This document shows positions 25,696 to 33,700 of a DNA stretch of 64,000 nucleotides, in pieces. This DNA is from Streptomyces sp. M41(2017) (GTDB taxonomy: Bacteria; Actinomycetota; Actinomycetes; Streptomycetales; Streptomycetaceae), in assembly GCF_002078175.1 (NCBI RefSeq), contig NZ_MWFK01000001.1, forward strand, positions 2,914,001 through 2,978,000, in the 5' to 3' direction. The notes beneath the pieces are model-generated. The model ran no database searches and had not been told where the DNA came from. It worked only from the letters and a program-made list of their open reading frames with translations. The stretch's first letter is position 1, and every line of letters starts with the position of its first letter. The position numbers were made by a program, and so were the translations under genes.

Positions 25696-26399
25696 GCGAC
25701 GCGAACGAGCCTGTTGAGTCCGGCGGCACCGAGGACGGACGCCGGGTGCGTGTGGTCCTCGTCGACGACCACCGCATGTTCCGTACGGGCGTGCAGGCCG
25801 AGATCGGGGAGACCGGGCGGACCGGCGTCGAGGTGGTCGGAGAGGCCGCGGACGTCGACCAGGCGGTCACCGTCATCACCGCCACCCGTCCCGAGGTCGT
25901 CCTCCTGGACGTGCACCTTCCCGGGGGCGGCGGCGTCGAAGTGCTGCGCCGCTGTGCCCCGTTGATGGCCGACGCCGAACAGCCGGTCCGCTTCCTCGCG
26001 CTGTCCGTGTCGGACGCCGCGGAGGACGTCATCGGCGTGATCCGCGGCGGCGCCCGGGGCTACGTGACCAAGACGATCACCGGCACGGACCTCGTCGACT
26101 CCGTCTTCCGTGTCCAGGACGGCGACGCGGTCTTCTCCCCGCGCCTCGCCGGCTTCGTCCTCGACGCGTTCGCCTCCACCGACGCCCCGCCCGTCGACGA
26201 GGACATGGACCGCCTCACCCAGCGCGAGCGCGAGGTCCTGCGCCTCATCGCCCGGGGGTACGCGTACAAGGAGATCGCCAAGCAGCTGTTCATCTCCGTC
26301 AAGACGGTCGAGTCCCACGTGTCGGCGGTGCTGCGCAAGCTCCAGCTGTCCAACCGCCACGAACTGACCCGATGGGCCACGGCACGACGGCTGGTGTGA
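25692..26399 (+). CDS. NarL/FixJ-family response regulator
   Basis: The receiver domain has the acidic pair in VVLVDDHRMFRTG, the phospho-acceptor Asp in VVLLDVHLPGGGG and the Lys of YVTKTIT. The LuxR-type HTH (LTQREREVLRLIARGYAYKE) occupies residues 175-230. ATG 25692 overlaps the kinase stop (ATGA), so the pair is translationally coupled. It is expected to control its own locus and the divergent PspC/LiaF-like genes. Confidence 0.93.
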   Translation: MSDANEPVESGGTEDGRRVRVVLVDDHRMFRTGVQAEIGETGRTGVEVVGEAADVDQAVTVITATRPEVVLLDVHLPGGGGVEVLRRCAPLMADAEQPVRFLALSVSDAAEDVIGVIRGGARGYVTKTITGTDLVDSVFRVQDGDAVFSPRLAGFVLDAFASTDAPPVDEDMDRLTQREREVLRLIARGYAYKEIAKQLFISVKTVESHVSAVLRKLQLSNRHELTRWATARRLV

Positions 26400-26413
26400 G
26401 GCCGTCGGCCGGG

Positions 26414-26435
26414 CCCGGGGACCGGAACCCCCGGG
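26414..26435. terminator. Weak hairpin between convergent genes
   Basis: CCCGGGG (26414-26420) can pair with CCCCGGG (26429-26435) in the 36-bp gap between the response regulator and NlpC/P60 genes. Low support. Confidence 0.35.
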
Positions 26436-27530
26436 TCACACCACCCGCGTGGCCCCCGCGAACGGCATCTGGTCGATCGGGGCCAGACGGACCGGCGCCG
26501 ACGGGTTCGGGGCGTGGATCATCTGGCCGTCGCCCACGTAGATGCCGACGTGACTGATGCCCGAGTAGAAGAACACGAGGTCGCCGGGCTGGAGTTCGGA
26601 GCGGGAGACCCGTTGGCCCGCGTTGATCTGCGCGTACGTCGTCCGGGGCAGGGACACTCCGGCGGAGCGGTACGCGGCCTGGGTGAGCCCGGAGCAGTCG
26701 AAGGCGTTGGGGCCGGTGGCACCCCACACGTAGGGGCTGCCGAGTTTCGAGTAGGCGAAGGCGACGGCCTCCGCCGCACGCGAGGTGGGCGCCGCGGTCG
26801 TACCGGACGAGCCGGACGTACCCGCCTCGGCGGCGGTCACCGGGGCGGGTACGCGGGCCGAGGAGCGTGAGGCGCGCTGCTGTCCGCCCTCCGCGCCCTG
26901 TTCCGCGTACTGCGTACGCTCAGCGGGGCTGAGCCGGGCCAGCAGGCCGCGGGCCGCCTCCAGCTTCCCGGTGATCGTCTTCTTCTGGCGCTTCAGCTCG
27001 GCCTGTCGGGCCTTGAGCGAGGTCAGTTCGACATGGGCGGCGCCCCGCAACTGCTCGATCTCCCGCAGCTGTTTGCGCACCCCGGCGACGGCCGCCGACT
27101 GGCGGGTGCCGACCCGCTCGGCGAACGCGGCACCGTCCAGGTACCGATCGGGGTCGTCGGACAGCGCGAGCTGCACGGCGGGGTCGATGCCACCGCTGCG
27201 GTACTGCGCCGCCGCCATCGAACCGAGCGCCTCCCGCGCCGAGTTGAGCCGGTCCTCCTTGCGGGCCGCCTCGTCCCGCAGGGTCCGCAGGTGCTTCTCC
27301 GCCGTCTTGGCCTTCTCCTCGGCGCCGTTGTACTTCTCGGTGGCGACCTCCGCCTCCTTGTACAGCGTGTCGACCTTGGCCTTCACCTGGGTCGGCGAGA
27401 GCTGGGGATCGGCGTGGCCGACCCCGTCGAAGGCGGTCGCCGTCGCCGCGCCCGCGAGGGCGATGGTGACTGCAGTGCGGGCCGTGTTTCCACCGATAGA
27501 GCGCTGCCTGGTCCTGCGGTGCGCTGCCAC
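26436..27530 (-). CDS. Secreted NlpC/P60 peptidoglycan endopeptidase
   Basis: 364 residues: a signal peptide, a long coiled coil (about residues 45-215), a linker and a C-terminal NlpC/P60 domain. The catalytic Cys is in AFDCSGLTQAA and the His in ISHVGIYVG, with MIHAP after it. The fold cleaves peptide bonds in the wall stem peptide; the coiled coil probably gates or recruits it, as in RipA-like proteins. GTG 27530 aligns with the start of the paralogue at 30608, and GGAAGG lies about 12 nt upstream; ATG 27542 is less likely. Its 5' region holds a strong hairpin but no c-di-AMP riboswitch. Confidence 0.9.
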   Translation of the reverse strand: MAAHRRTRQRSIGGNTARTAVTIALAGAATATAFDGVGHADPQLSPTQVKAKVDTLYKEAEVATEKYNGAEEKAKTAEKHLRTLRDEAARKEDRLNSAREALGSMAAAQYRSGGIDPAVQLALSDDPDRYLDGAAFAERVGTRQSAAVAGVRKQLREIEQLRGAAHVELTSLKARQAELKRQKKTITGKLEAARGLLARLSPAERTQYAEQGAEGGQQRASRSSARVPAPVTAAEAGTSGSSGTTAAPTSRAAEAVAFAYSKLGSPYVWGATGPNAFDCSGLTQAAYRSAGVSLPRTTYAQINAGQRVSRSELQPGDLVFFYSGISHVGIYVGDGQMIHAPNPSAPVRLAPIDQMPFAGATRVV

Positions 27531-27586
27531 GAGGGCCCACATCCTTCCGTGCGACCGTCCCTGTCGGGCCGGTCAAGCGGTGACAT

Positions 27587-27629
27587 GTCCGGCGGCGGCC
27601 CACACAGGGGGAGCGTGCCGCCGCCGGAC
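27587..27629 (-). promoter_or_regulatory. Strong hairpin in the 5' leader of the NlpC/P60 gene
   Basis: GTCCGGCGGCGGC (27587-27599) and its exact complement (27617-27629) form a 13-bp stem with a 17-nt loop, about 57-99 nt upstream of GTG 27530. It could be an attenuator terminator or a structural part of an unrecognised leader RNA. Confidence 0.55.
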
Positions 27630-27703
27630 CTTCTCGGCGGTGGTGTCCGGCCGGCCGCCCCTGGCCCGGGCGGGTTGGTGGAACGCCGGTCACCTGGGGG
27701 AGG

Positions 27704-27709
27704 ACGCTA
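27704..27709 (-). promoter_or_regulatory. Candidate -10 box of the NlpC/P60 gene
   Basis: TAGCGT on the minus strand, identical to the -10 of the paralogous gene at 30831-30836. No clear -35. Confidence 0.4.
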
Positions 27710-27969
27710 AACCTGCGCGTGCGGCGTCGGTGACACCATGTACGGAACTGTCGCCACTGGATCGCCCGGTGACCGAACGCGACCGGTATCCCCGCCCGGC
27801 CTCACCGACTTCACCCAGCTCGCTGACCGAAGCGGCGAATCCCGGACGACCGGAGTGACTCCGGTGCTATGGCTGACGGCCGGTGCCCACGAGCCCGGGG
27901 AGGGCCCGGTGACCGGAGGGGCCGGGGCGAAGGGGTGGCCCGGTGGGAGGACGCCCGAGGGTGCCCGAT

Positions 27970-27975
27970 TAGGCT
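27970..27975 (+). promoter_or_regulatory. Candidate -10 box, leaderless
   Basis: TAGGCT ends 8 nt before ATG 27984, which would give a leaderless mRNA. The -35 region is poor. Confidence 0.4.
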
Positions 27976-27983
27976 CCGGCCCC

Positions 27984-28337
27984 ATGGACGTACTCATCCA
28001 TCTCTTCGTCGGCCTGCACATCATCGGCATCGCCGCGCTCCTCGGCGGCTTCCTCACCCAGATGAAGGCGATGGGCCGCGGCACCGCCCGCTTCGTCCCC
28101 GCGATGCTGCACGGCGCGCTCACCATGCTCGTCACCGGTGTCGCGCTCGTGGGCCTCAACCAGGCCGACGACAACACGGTCGACACCGTCAAGATCGGCG
28201 TGAAGCTGGCCCTGCTGATCGTGATCCTCGGACTCGTCTACGTGAAGCGGGACGACGAGAAGGTCGACAAGAACCTCTTCGGCCTCGTGGGCCTGCTCAC
28301 CGTCGCGAACATCTTCATCGCGGTCCTCTGGACCTGA
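27984..28337 (+). CDS. Small integral membrane protein (four segments)
   Basis: 117 residues with four hydrophobic helices and a charged cytoplasmic loop VKRDDEKVDKN. The pattern resembles small Streptomyces integral membrane proteins of unknown function. No ribosome site is seen; a -10 box 8 nt upstream suggests a leaderless start. Its 3' end overlaps the converging transporter gene by 23 bp. Confidence 0.8.
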   Translation: MDVLIHLFVGLHIIGIAALLGGFLTQMKAMGRGTARFVPAMLHGALTMLVTGVALVGLNQADDNTVDTVKIGVKLALLIVILGLVYVKRDDEKVDKNLFGLVGLLTVANIFIAVLWT

Positions 28338-29349
28338 CCGGCCGGCCTCCTCCCGGGTCGCCGGGTGTGGCACCCCGCGCCGTCGACCGCGCCGCCAGGA
28401 CCGCGCCCGCGGCGACCGCCAGCCACGCCGCCACCGAGAGCCACAGCAGGACCTCTCCGAGCCCCTTGAGCCAGGACACGTCGAGGGCGGCCGAGACGGC
28501 GAGGGCGGCCACCGCCGTCATCCCCATCGGGAACACCGTCCCCCAACGCTCCAGCGCGTAGCGCGGGCGCGGCCACACCACCTCCGCCACGAGCAGCACG
28601 CAGAACCCGACGAGGGCCAGCGTCACCAGCACGGTGGTCGTCGCCCGCAGCGCACCCTGGTCGTCGTCGTTCCACAGGTACGGGTTCACGTGGTGCGCGG
28701 CGACGAGCGCGGCCCCCGCCAGCGCCGAGATGCCGAGGGCGCCGCCCGCGATCCAGTGGTCCCCGGCGCCCCGTGTCACCTCCCGCACGTCGAACCGCGT
28801 GTACGCGATCACGTAGAGGATGAGCCCCAGCCAGAACAGCACCATCGCGGCATGCGCGAGCCAGTCCCAGCGCTCGGCCGACGCGACCGCCGAGCCCAGC
28901 ACCGACAGGCCCTGCGTGGCCACGCAGACGAGGAACACCCCGCCCGTCGCGCGCCGCCGCCAGTGCCGTACGACGGCCACGAGCAGCACGGGCCAGAGCA
29001 GGGCCGCCAGTGCGAGGAGGGCCTCGGCCAGGGTCTGCCACCCCAGTGCCGAGAAGCGGATGCCGAGCACGGTCGTCGCCGCGACGGCGGTCAGCCCGGC
29101 CGGTGTGCCGGCCTCCCGGACCCACCGGGCCCGGTCCCGCACCAGCCGGACGGCGAAGTCCGCGGCGAGCGCCAGCCAGCCGACGGACGCGAGGGCCAGC
29201 GCGATCCGGGAGAGGGTCTCGTGGTCGGTCAGATGCAGGCCGACCGAGAGGATGCCGGTGGCCATGACGGCGGCCCCGGCGGCGGGCGCCCGCCGCGCCC
29301 ACCAGGCGGGGATCTGAGGACGGTCTGACGTATCCGGCATGTCGGGCAT
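28315..29349 (-). CDS. TDT-family (tellurite resistance/dicarboxylate) transporter-like membrane protein
   Basis: 344 residues with about ten membrane segments. PAAGAAVMATGILSVGLHL near the start and a repeated helix pattern fit the TehA/C4-dicarboxylate transporter family of SLAC1-like channels. The substrate is unknown. ATG 29349 has TAGCAT 7 nt upstream and no ribosome site, so it looks leaderless; a second ATG lies 9 nt downstream. The 3' end overlaps the gene on the other strand by 23 bp. Confidence 0.75.
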   Translation of the reverse strand: MPDMPDTSDRPQIPAWWARRAPAAGAAVMATGILSVGLHLTDHETLSRIALALASVGWLALAADFAVRLVRDRARWVREAGTPAGLTAVAATTVLGIRFSALGWQTLAEALLALAALLWPVLLVAVVRHWRRRATGGVFLVCVATQGLSVLGSAVASAERWDWLAHAAMVLFWLGLILYVIAYTRFDVREVTRGAGDHWIAGGALGISALAGAALVAAHHVNPYLWNDDDQGALRATTTVLVTLALVGFCVLLVAEVVWPRPRYALERWGTVFPMGMTAVAALAVSAALDVSWLKGLGEVLLWLSVAAWLAVAAGAVLAARSTARGATPGDPGGGRPVRSRGPR

Positions 29350-29356
29350 GCGCCCG

Positions 29357-29362
29357 ATGCTA
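29357..29362 (-). promoter_or_regulatory. Candidate -10 box, leaderless
   Basis: TAGCAT on the minus strand ends 7 nt before the ATG of the transporter gene. Confidence 0.45.
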
Positions 29363-29444
29363 GGGACCGCGGGACCGGTTGCCGGTGGGGCACGCGTGCG
29401 TGGCGCCGATTCGGCCTCCCCGCGCGCGTGCCCGCGAGAGGCGC

Positions 29445-30608
29445 CTAGGCGGGGCGCACCACGCTGTGGATCGCCGAGGTGCCGTCGTAGTAGATCGACT
29501 CCTCGCGGACGTACGCTCCCGGCTTCGGCGCGTGGATCATCATGCCGTTGCCGATGTAGAGCCCGACGTGGCTGATGTCGTCGTAGAAGAAGACCAGGTC
29601 ACCGGGCTTGGCGTCGGTGAGGGAGACCGTCGTGCCGGCGTTCACCTGGTCGTAGGTGACACGCGGCAGGGAGACACCGGCGGCCTTCCAGGCGGCCTGG
29701 GTCAGGCCCGAGCAGTCGTAGGAGTCCGGGCCGGTCGCGCCCCACACGTACGGCTTGCCGATCTGTGTGCGGGCGAAGGCGAGCGCCTTGCCGGCCTTCG
29801 TCGTGTACGAGGGGTCCGTGGCCGTCGCGCCGGACGAGCCGGTGGTGCCGCCCGACGACGACCCCTGCTCGGTGGTCTTCTCCTTGGCCGCCTTCTCCGC
29901 CGCGGCCTGCTGACGCGCCAGGTCCGCCGCCTTGGCCGCCGCCTGCTCCCGCTTCTTCTTCTCGATCGCCGCCAGCCGCGCCTTCTCCTCGGCGGTCAGC
30001 TTCGAGAGCAGGTCGCGGGCCGCCGAGAGCTTGCGCTGCACCGTCGCCTTGGACGTCTTGAGGGCGTTCTGTGAGGTGGTCAGCGACTGGAGGCTCTCGC
30101 TGGCCTCGGTGCGCTTCTTGGTGGTCGCCGCCTGCTCGGTGACGTAGTCGTCGACGGCCGCCTTCTGCCGGGTCGTCAGACGGCTCATCAGCTGCGTCTG
30201 GTCGAAGTAGTCCTGCGGGTCGTCGGCGAGCAGCAGCGTCGCGGTGCCGGGCGTGGAGGCACCCGTGCGGTACTGCGCGGCGGCGAACGAACCCAGCTCC
30301 TCGCGCGCGGAGTTGAGCTTCTCGGTGCGCTCGGCCACGTCGTCGAGGAGGGTGTCGACCCGCTTGCGCTGCTTGGTGGTCCTCTCCCGGGTGGCGTTGT
30401 ACTTCTCGGTGGCCGTCTCGGCCTGGTGGTAGAGGTCGTTGACCTTCTTCTCGACCTCTTCGACGCTGGGCTTCGGCGCGGCCGGGGGCGCGGCGTTCGC
30501 CGTCTGGGAGAGCAGGGCCACGGAGGTGAGGGCCGCCGTCGCGAGGGCGGGGGTCCGTATGCCTGCCATGCGCGAACCCGTAGGACGCGACTTGCGGTGC
30601 GACGCCAA
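29445..30608 (-). CDS. Secreted NlpC/P60 endopeptidase under c-di-AMP riboswitch
   Basis: 387 residues with a signal peptide (ALTSVALLSQTANAAP), a long coiled coil (about residues 45-260, rich in Lys/Glu/Ala) and a C-terminal NlpC/P60 domain. The Cys is in YDCSGLTQAA and the His in ISHVGLYIG. It is a paralogue of the gene at 26436-27530. TTG 30608 is supported by GGAAGGAG 9 nt upstream. A full ydaO-type riboswitch lies between promoter and start, so expression should fall when c-di-AMP is high. Likely role: peptidoglycan remodelling in growth or germination. Confidence 0.93.
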   Translation of the reverse strand: MASHRKSRPTGSRMAGIRTPALATAALTSVALLSQTANAAPPAAPKPSVEEVEKKVNDLYHQAETATEKYNATRERTTKQRKRVDTLLDDVAERTEKLNSAREELGSFAAAQYRTGASTPGTATLLLADDPQDYFDQTQLMSRLTTRQKAAVDDYVTEQAATTKKRTEASESLQSLTTSQNALKTSKATVQRKLSAARDLLSKLTAEEKARLAAIEKKKREQAAAKAADLARQQAAAEKAAKEKTTEQGSSSGGTTGSSGATATDPSYTTKAGKALAFARTQIGKPYVWGATGPDSYDCSGLTQAAWKAAGVSLPRVTYDQVNAGTTVSLTDAKPGDLVFFYDDISHVGLYIGNGMMIHAPKPGAYVREESIYYDGTSAIHSVVRPA

Positions 30609-30630
30609 GAGAGGCGACTCCTTCCGTCAT

Positions 30631-30812
30631 CCGCCTACCGGGTTAGCTGTCGGGTTCGGGCGGGTGGTTCCGGAAGGTTTGCCCTACGGTCCTGGCCCCT
30701 CGGGGCGGTCGGACCGATTCACCCCAGGTCGGTGGGTCCCCGGCTCCGGCCGCCTGGTGGGCGGGCCGAACTCGGCGGAGGCCGCTCGGCCCGGCGACGT
30801 TCGCCGGTTGCG
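30631..30812 (-). ncRNA. c-di-AMP riboswitch (ydaO-yuaA type)
   Basis: Minus-strand landmarks in order: CCGGAGCCGGGGACCCA, GGGGTGAATCGG, a GTAGGGC segment, and the 3' signature GCCCGAACCCGACAGCTAAC (within 30631-30661) followed by CCGGTAGGCGG. These are the conserved elements of the ydaO motif. In actinobacteria this class is known upstream of cell-wall hydrolase genes. The aptamer ends 22 nt before the TTG start, so control may act on translation or on termination near the ribosome site. Confidence 0.9.
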
Positions 30813-30830
30813 GTCGGGCGGCCTTCCAGC

Positions 30831-30860
30831 ACGCTAGCCAACTCGTGTGGCCCGTGTGAA
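30831..30860 (-). promoter_or_regulatory. Promoter of riboswitch-controlled NlpC/P60 gene
   Basis: TTCACA (30855-30860) and TAGCGT (30831-30836), 18 bp apart on the minus strand, lie just upstream of the aptamer. Confidence 0.55.
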
Positions 30861-31093
30861 GGTTGGAGTGCGATATGCCCGATACATTTTCGTGACCTTG
30901 GCCATGTGCGGCGTCGCGTACGCCCGATGTGCGTGGTGTGTGTCACTTTGCGGGGGCGCCCCGGGGTCGGCTCCTCGCTGGTCGGTTGCCGTGGTGGGGG
31001 CCGGTCGTACCCGCTCCGACGTGCGCGTACCGTGACGAGCCGGTCACGCGCACGGGTCACGGGTTCCCGTCGAGTTCTCGGGGTGGCCGCGGT

Positions 31094-31116
31094 GTGTCAG
31101 TGGGGCCGCCTAGACT
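31094..31116 (+). promoter_or_regulatory. Probable DNA-damage (PafBC/RecA-NDp-type) promoter of pcrA
   Basis: GTGTCAGTG (31094-31102), 8 bp, TAGACT (31111-31116). The known mycobacterial/Streptomyces consensus is TTGTCRGTG-N8-TAnnnT, so the upstream box has one mismatch and the spacing is exact. The -10 ends 9 nt before ATG 31126. Confidence 0.6.
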
Positions 31117-31125
31117 CGGAGAGCG

Positions 31126-33612
31126 ATGAGCAGCCTCTTTGACGACAGCTTCCTGGCGGACCTCAAGCCCTCCGCGGGCCACGAGGACGAGCACCCGCCG
31201 CCGCCCGAGGACGAGCACGCGCCGGAGCCGGCCGCGGACGACCTGTTCGGCGGCCGGTTCGACGTGCCGCCGAGCCGCGACGCGTACTACCGCGACGGCG
31301 CCCACCGGCCCGCGGTGGACCCCGCGGCCCTGCTCGACGGGCTGAACGAGAACCAGCGCGCGGCCGTGGTCCACTCCGGCTCCCCGCTGCTCATCGTGGC
31401 CGGCGCGGGCTCCGGCAAGACCCGCGTGCTCACCCACCGCATCGCCCACCTGCTCGGCGAGCGTCATGTGCACCCCGGCCAGATCCTCGCGATCACCTTC
31501 ACGAACAAGGCCGCCGGCGAGATGAAGGAACGCGTCGAGCAGCTCGTGGGCCCCCGGGCCAACGCGATGTGGGTGATGACCTTCCACAGTGCCTGCGTCC
31601 GCATCCTGCGCCGCGAGAGCAAGCAGCTCGGCTTCACCTCGTCCTTCTCGATCTACGACGCCGCCGACTCCAAGCGTCTGATGGCGCTCGTCTGCCGCGA
31701 CCTCGATCTCGACCCGAAGCGCTTCCCGCCGAAGTCGTTCAGCGCCAAGATCTCGAACCTGAAGAACGAGCTGATCGACGAGGAGGACTTCGCCGCGCAG
31801 GCCACCGACGGTTTCGAGAAGACCCTCGCCCAGGCCTACGCGATGTACCAGTCGCGGCTGCGCGAGGCCAACGCGCTCGACTTCGACGACCTGATCATGA
31901 CCACGGTCAACCTGCTCCGTGCCTTCCCGGATGTCGCCGAGCACTACCGCCGCCGCTTCCGGCACGTCCTGGTCGACGAGTACCAGGACACCAACCACGC
32001 GCAGTACGCCCTCGTGCGGGAGCTCGTCGGCACCTCCGAGCACCCCGTGGACGTCCCGCCGAGCGACGCCGACCTGCCGCCCGCCGAGCTGTGCGTCGTG
32101 GGTGACGCCGACCAGTCGATCTACGCCTTCCGCGGCGCGACCATCCGCAACATCCTCCAGTTCGAAGAGGACTACCCGAACGCGACGACGATCCTCCTGG
32201 AGCAGAACTACCGCTCCACGCAGACGATCCTCACCGCCGCCAACGCGGTCATCGAGCGCAACGAATCCCGCCGCCCCAAGAACCTGTGGACGAACGCGGG
32301 CGCGGGCTCGAACATCACGGGCTACGTCGCGGACACCGAGCACGACGAGGCCCAGTTCGTCGCCGACGAGATAGACCGTCTCACCGACGCGGGCGAGGCC
32401 AAGGCCGGCGACGTCGCGGTCTTCTACCGGACGAACGCCCAGTCCCGTGTCTTCGAAGAGGTCTTCATCCGCGTCGGCCTGCCCTACAAGGTCGTCGGCG
32501 GAGTCCGCTTCTACGAGCGCAAGGAGGTCCGGGACGTCCTCGCCTACCTGCGGGTGCTGTCCAACCCCGAGGACTCGGTCCCGCTGCGCCGCATCCTGAA
32601 CGTGCCCAAGCGCGGCATCGGCGACCGTGCCGAGGCGATGATCGACGCCCTGTCGCAGCGCGAGAAGATCAGCTTCCCGCAGGCCCTGCGCCGTGTCGAC
32701 GAGGCCTACGGCATGGCCGCCCGTTCGACGAACGCGGTCCGGCGGTTCAACACGCTGATGGAGGACCTCCGCACGATCGTCGAGTCCGGCGCGGGCCCGG
32801 CCACCATCCTGGAGGCCGTCCTCGAACGCACCGGTTACCTCGCCGAGTTGCAGGCGTCGACCGACCCGCAGGACGAGACCCGCATCGAGAACCTCCAGGA
32901 ACTCGCCGCCGTGGCCCTGGAGTTCGAGCAGGAGACCAGTGAGGACGAGACCCCGGCCGGACTCGCGGCGTTCCTGGAGCGGGTCGCGCTCGTCGCCGAC
33001 TCCGACCAGATCCCGGACGAGGAGGACGGCAACGGCGTCATCACCCTGATGACCCTGCACACCGCCAAGGGCCTCGAATTCCCCGTCGTGTTCCTGACCG
33101 GCATGGAGGACGGCGTCTTCCCGCACATGCGCGCCCTCGGGCAGGTCAAGGAACTGGAGGAGGAACGCCGCCTGGCCTACGTCGGCATCACCCGCGCGCG
33201 GGAGCGGCTCTACCTCACCCGTTCCTCGATGCGCAGCGCGTGGGGACAGCCCTCGTACAACCCGCCCTCCCGCTTCCTGGAGGAGATCCCGGCGACGCAT
33301 CTGGACTGGAAGCGCACCGGCGCGATCTCGTCCCAGCCCGCCGGCCCCGTCTCCGGTGTCGCGGCCTCCCTGTCGTCCACGCGCTCGCGGTCCGCGGCCT
33401 CGGGAGCGTCCGGGTTCGCCACCCGTCGTGGTGTCTCCGAGAAGCCGGTGGTCGCGCTCGCCGTCGGCGACCGCGTCACGCACGACCAGTTCGGCCTCGG
33501 CACGGTCGTCGGGGTGAACGGCACGGGAGCGAACGCCGAGGCGACGGTCGACTTCGGCGAGCCCAAGCCGAAGCGACTCCTGCTGCGGTACGCACCGGTG
33601 GAGAAGCTGTAG
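31126..33612 (+). CDS. pcrA: ATP-dependent DNA helicase PcrA/UvrD1
   Basis: An 828-residue superfamily 1A helicase unwinding 3' to 5' in excision repair and replication restart. About 70 acidic, disordered residues precede the Q motif (LNENQRAAVVHSG). Walker A is AGAGSGKT (about residue 92), the DExx box VDEYQDTN (about 284), motif III GDADQSIYAFRGA and motif VI VGITRARERL. The C-terminal 50 residues (VGDRVTHDQFGLGTVVGV) form the Tudor-like RNA-polymerase-binding fold of PcrA. ATG 31126 follows GGAGAG. A DNA-damage-type promoter precedes it. Confidence 0.96.
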   Translation: MSSLFDDSFLADLKPSAGHEDEHPPPPEDEHAPEPAADDLFGGRFDVPPSRDAYYRDGAHRPAVDPAALLDGLNENQRAAVVHSGSPLLIVAGAGSGKTRVLTHRIAHLLGERHVHPGQILAITFTNKAAGEMKERVEQLVGPRANAMWVMTFHSACVRILRRESKQLGFTSSFSIYDAADSKRLMALVCRDLDLDPKRFPPKSFSAKISNLKNELIDEEDFAAQATDGFEKTLAQAYAMYQSRLREANALDFDDLIMTTVNLLRAFPDVAEHYRRRFRHVLVDEYQDTNHAQYALVRELVGTSEHPVDVPPSDADLPPAELCVVGDADQSIYAFRGATIRNILQFEEDYPNATTILLEQNYRSTQTILTAANAVIERNESRRPKNLWTNAGAGSNITGYVADTEHDEAQFVADEIDRLTDAGEAKAGDVAVFYRTNAQSRVFEEVFIRVGLPYKVVGGVRFYERKEVRDVLAYLRVLSNPEDSVPLRRILNVPKRGIGDRAEAMIDALSQREKISFPQALRRVDEAYGMAARSTNAVRRFNTLMEDLRTIVESGAGPATILEAVLERTGYLAELQASTDPQDETRIENLQELAAVALEFEQETSEDETPAGLAAFLERVALVADSDQIPDEEDGNGVITLMTLHTAKGLEFPVVFLTGMEDGVFPHMRALGQVKELEEERRLAYVGITRARERLYLTRSSMRSAWGQPSYNPPSRFLEEIPATHLDWKRTGAISSQPAGPVSGVAASLSSTRSRSAASGASGFATRRGVSEKPVVALAVGDRVTHDQFGLGTVVGVNGTGANAEATVDFGEPKPKRLLLRYAPVEKL

Positions 33613-33654
33613 CCCGAGCGGCACGACAGCCCGACAGCGACGGTCCTACGGAGG

Positions 33655-33683
33655 GGTCCGGATCTCGACGAGAGGTCCGGACC
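33655..33683. terminator. Bidirectional terminator between pcrA and M23 gene
   Basis: GGTCCGGA (33655-33662) pairs with TCCGGACC (33676-33683), and TCTCG/CGAGA extends the stem inward. GCTTTC follows. It lies between convergent genes. Confidence 0.75.
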
Positions 33684-33700
33684 GCTTTCGGCGGCGTGGG

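Larger units (their letters stand above)
27531..27983. other. 453-bp divergent regulatory region
   Basis: It lies between an NlpC/P60 gene (minus) and a small membrane protein gene (plus). It contains a likely 5' leader of about 170 nt for the hydrolase, with a 13-bp hairpin and a -10 box, and a leaderless promoter for the plus-strand gene. No ORF supported. Confidence 0.6.
30609..31125. other. 517-bp divergent regulatory region (riboswitch and two promoters)
   Basis: The minus-strand half holds the c-di-AMP riboswitch and its promoter. The plus-strand end holds the pcrA promoter. The middle (about 30865-31090) shows no ORF or recognisable motif. Confidence 0.7.

Noticed and set aside
31057..33624. 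855-codon open frame antisense to pcrA
   Set aside because: Fully opposite a complete helicase gene with all motifs; no family pattern or start signal.
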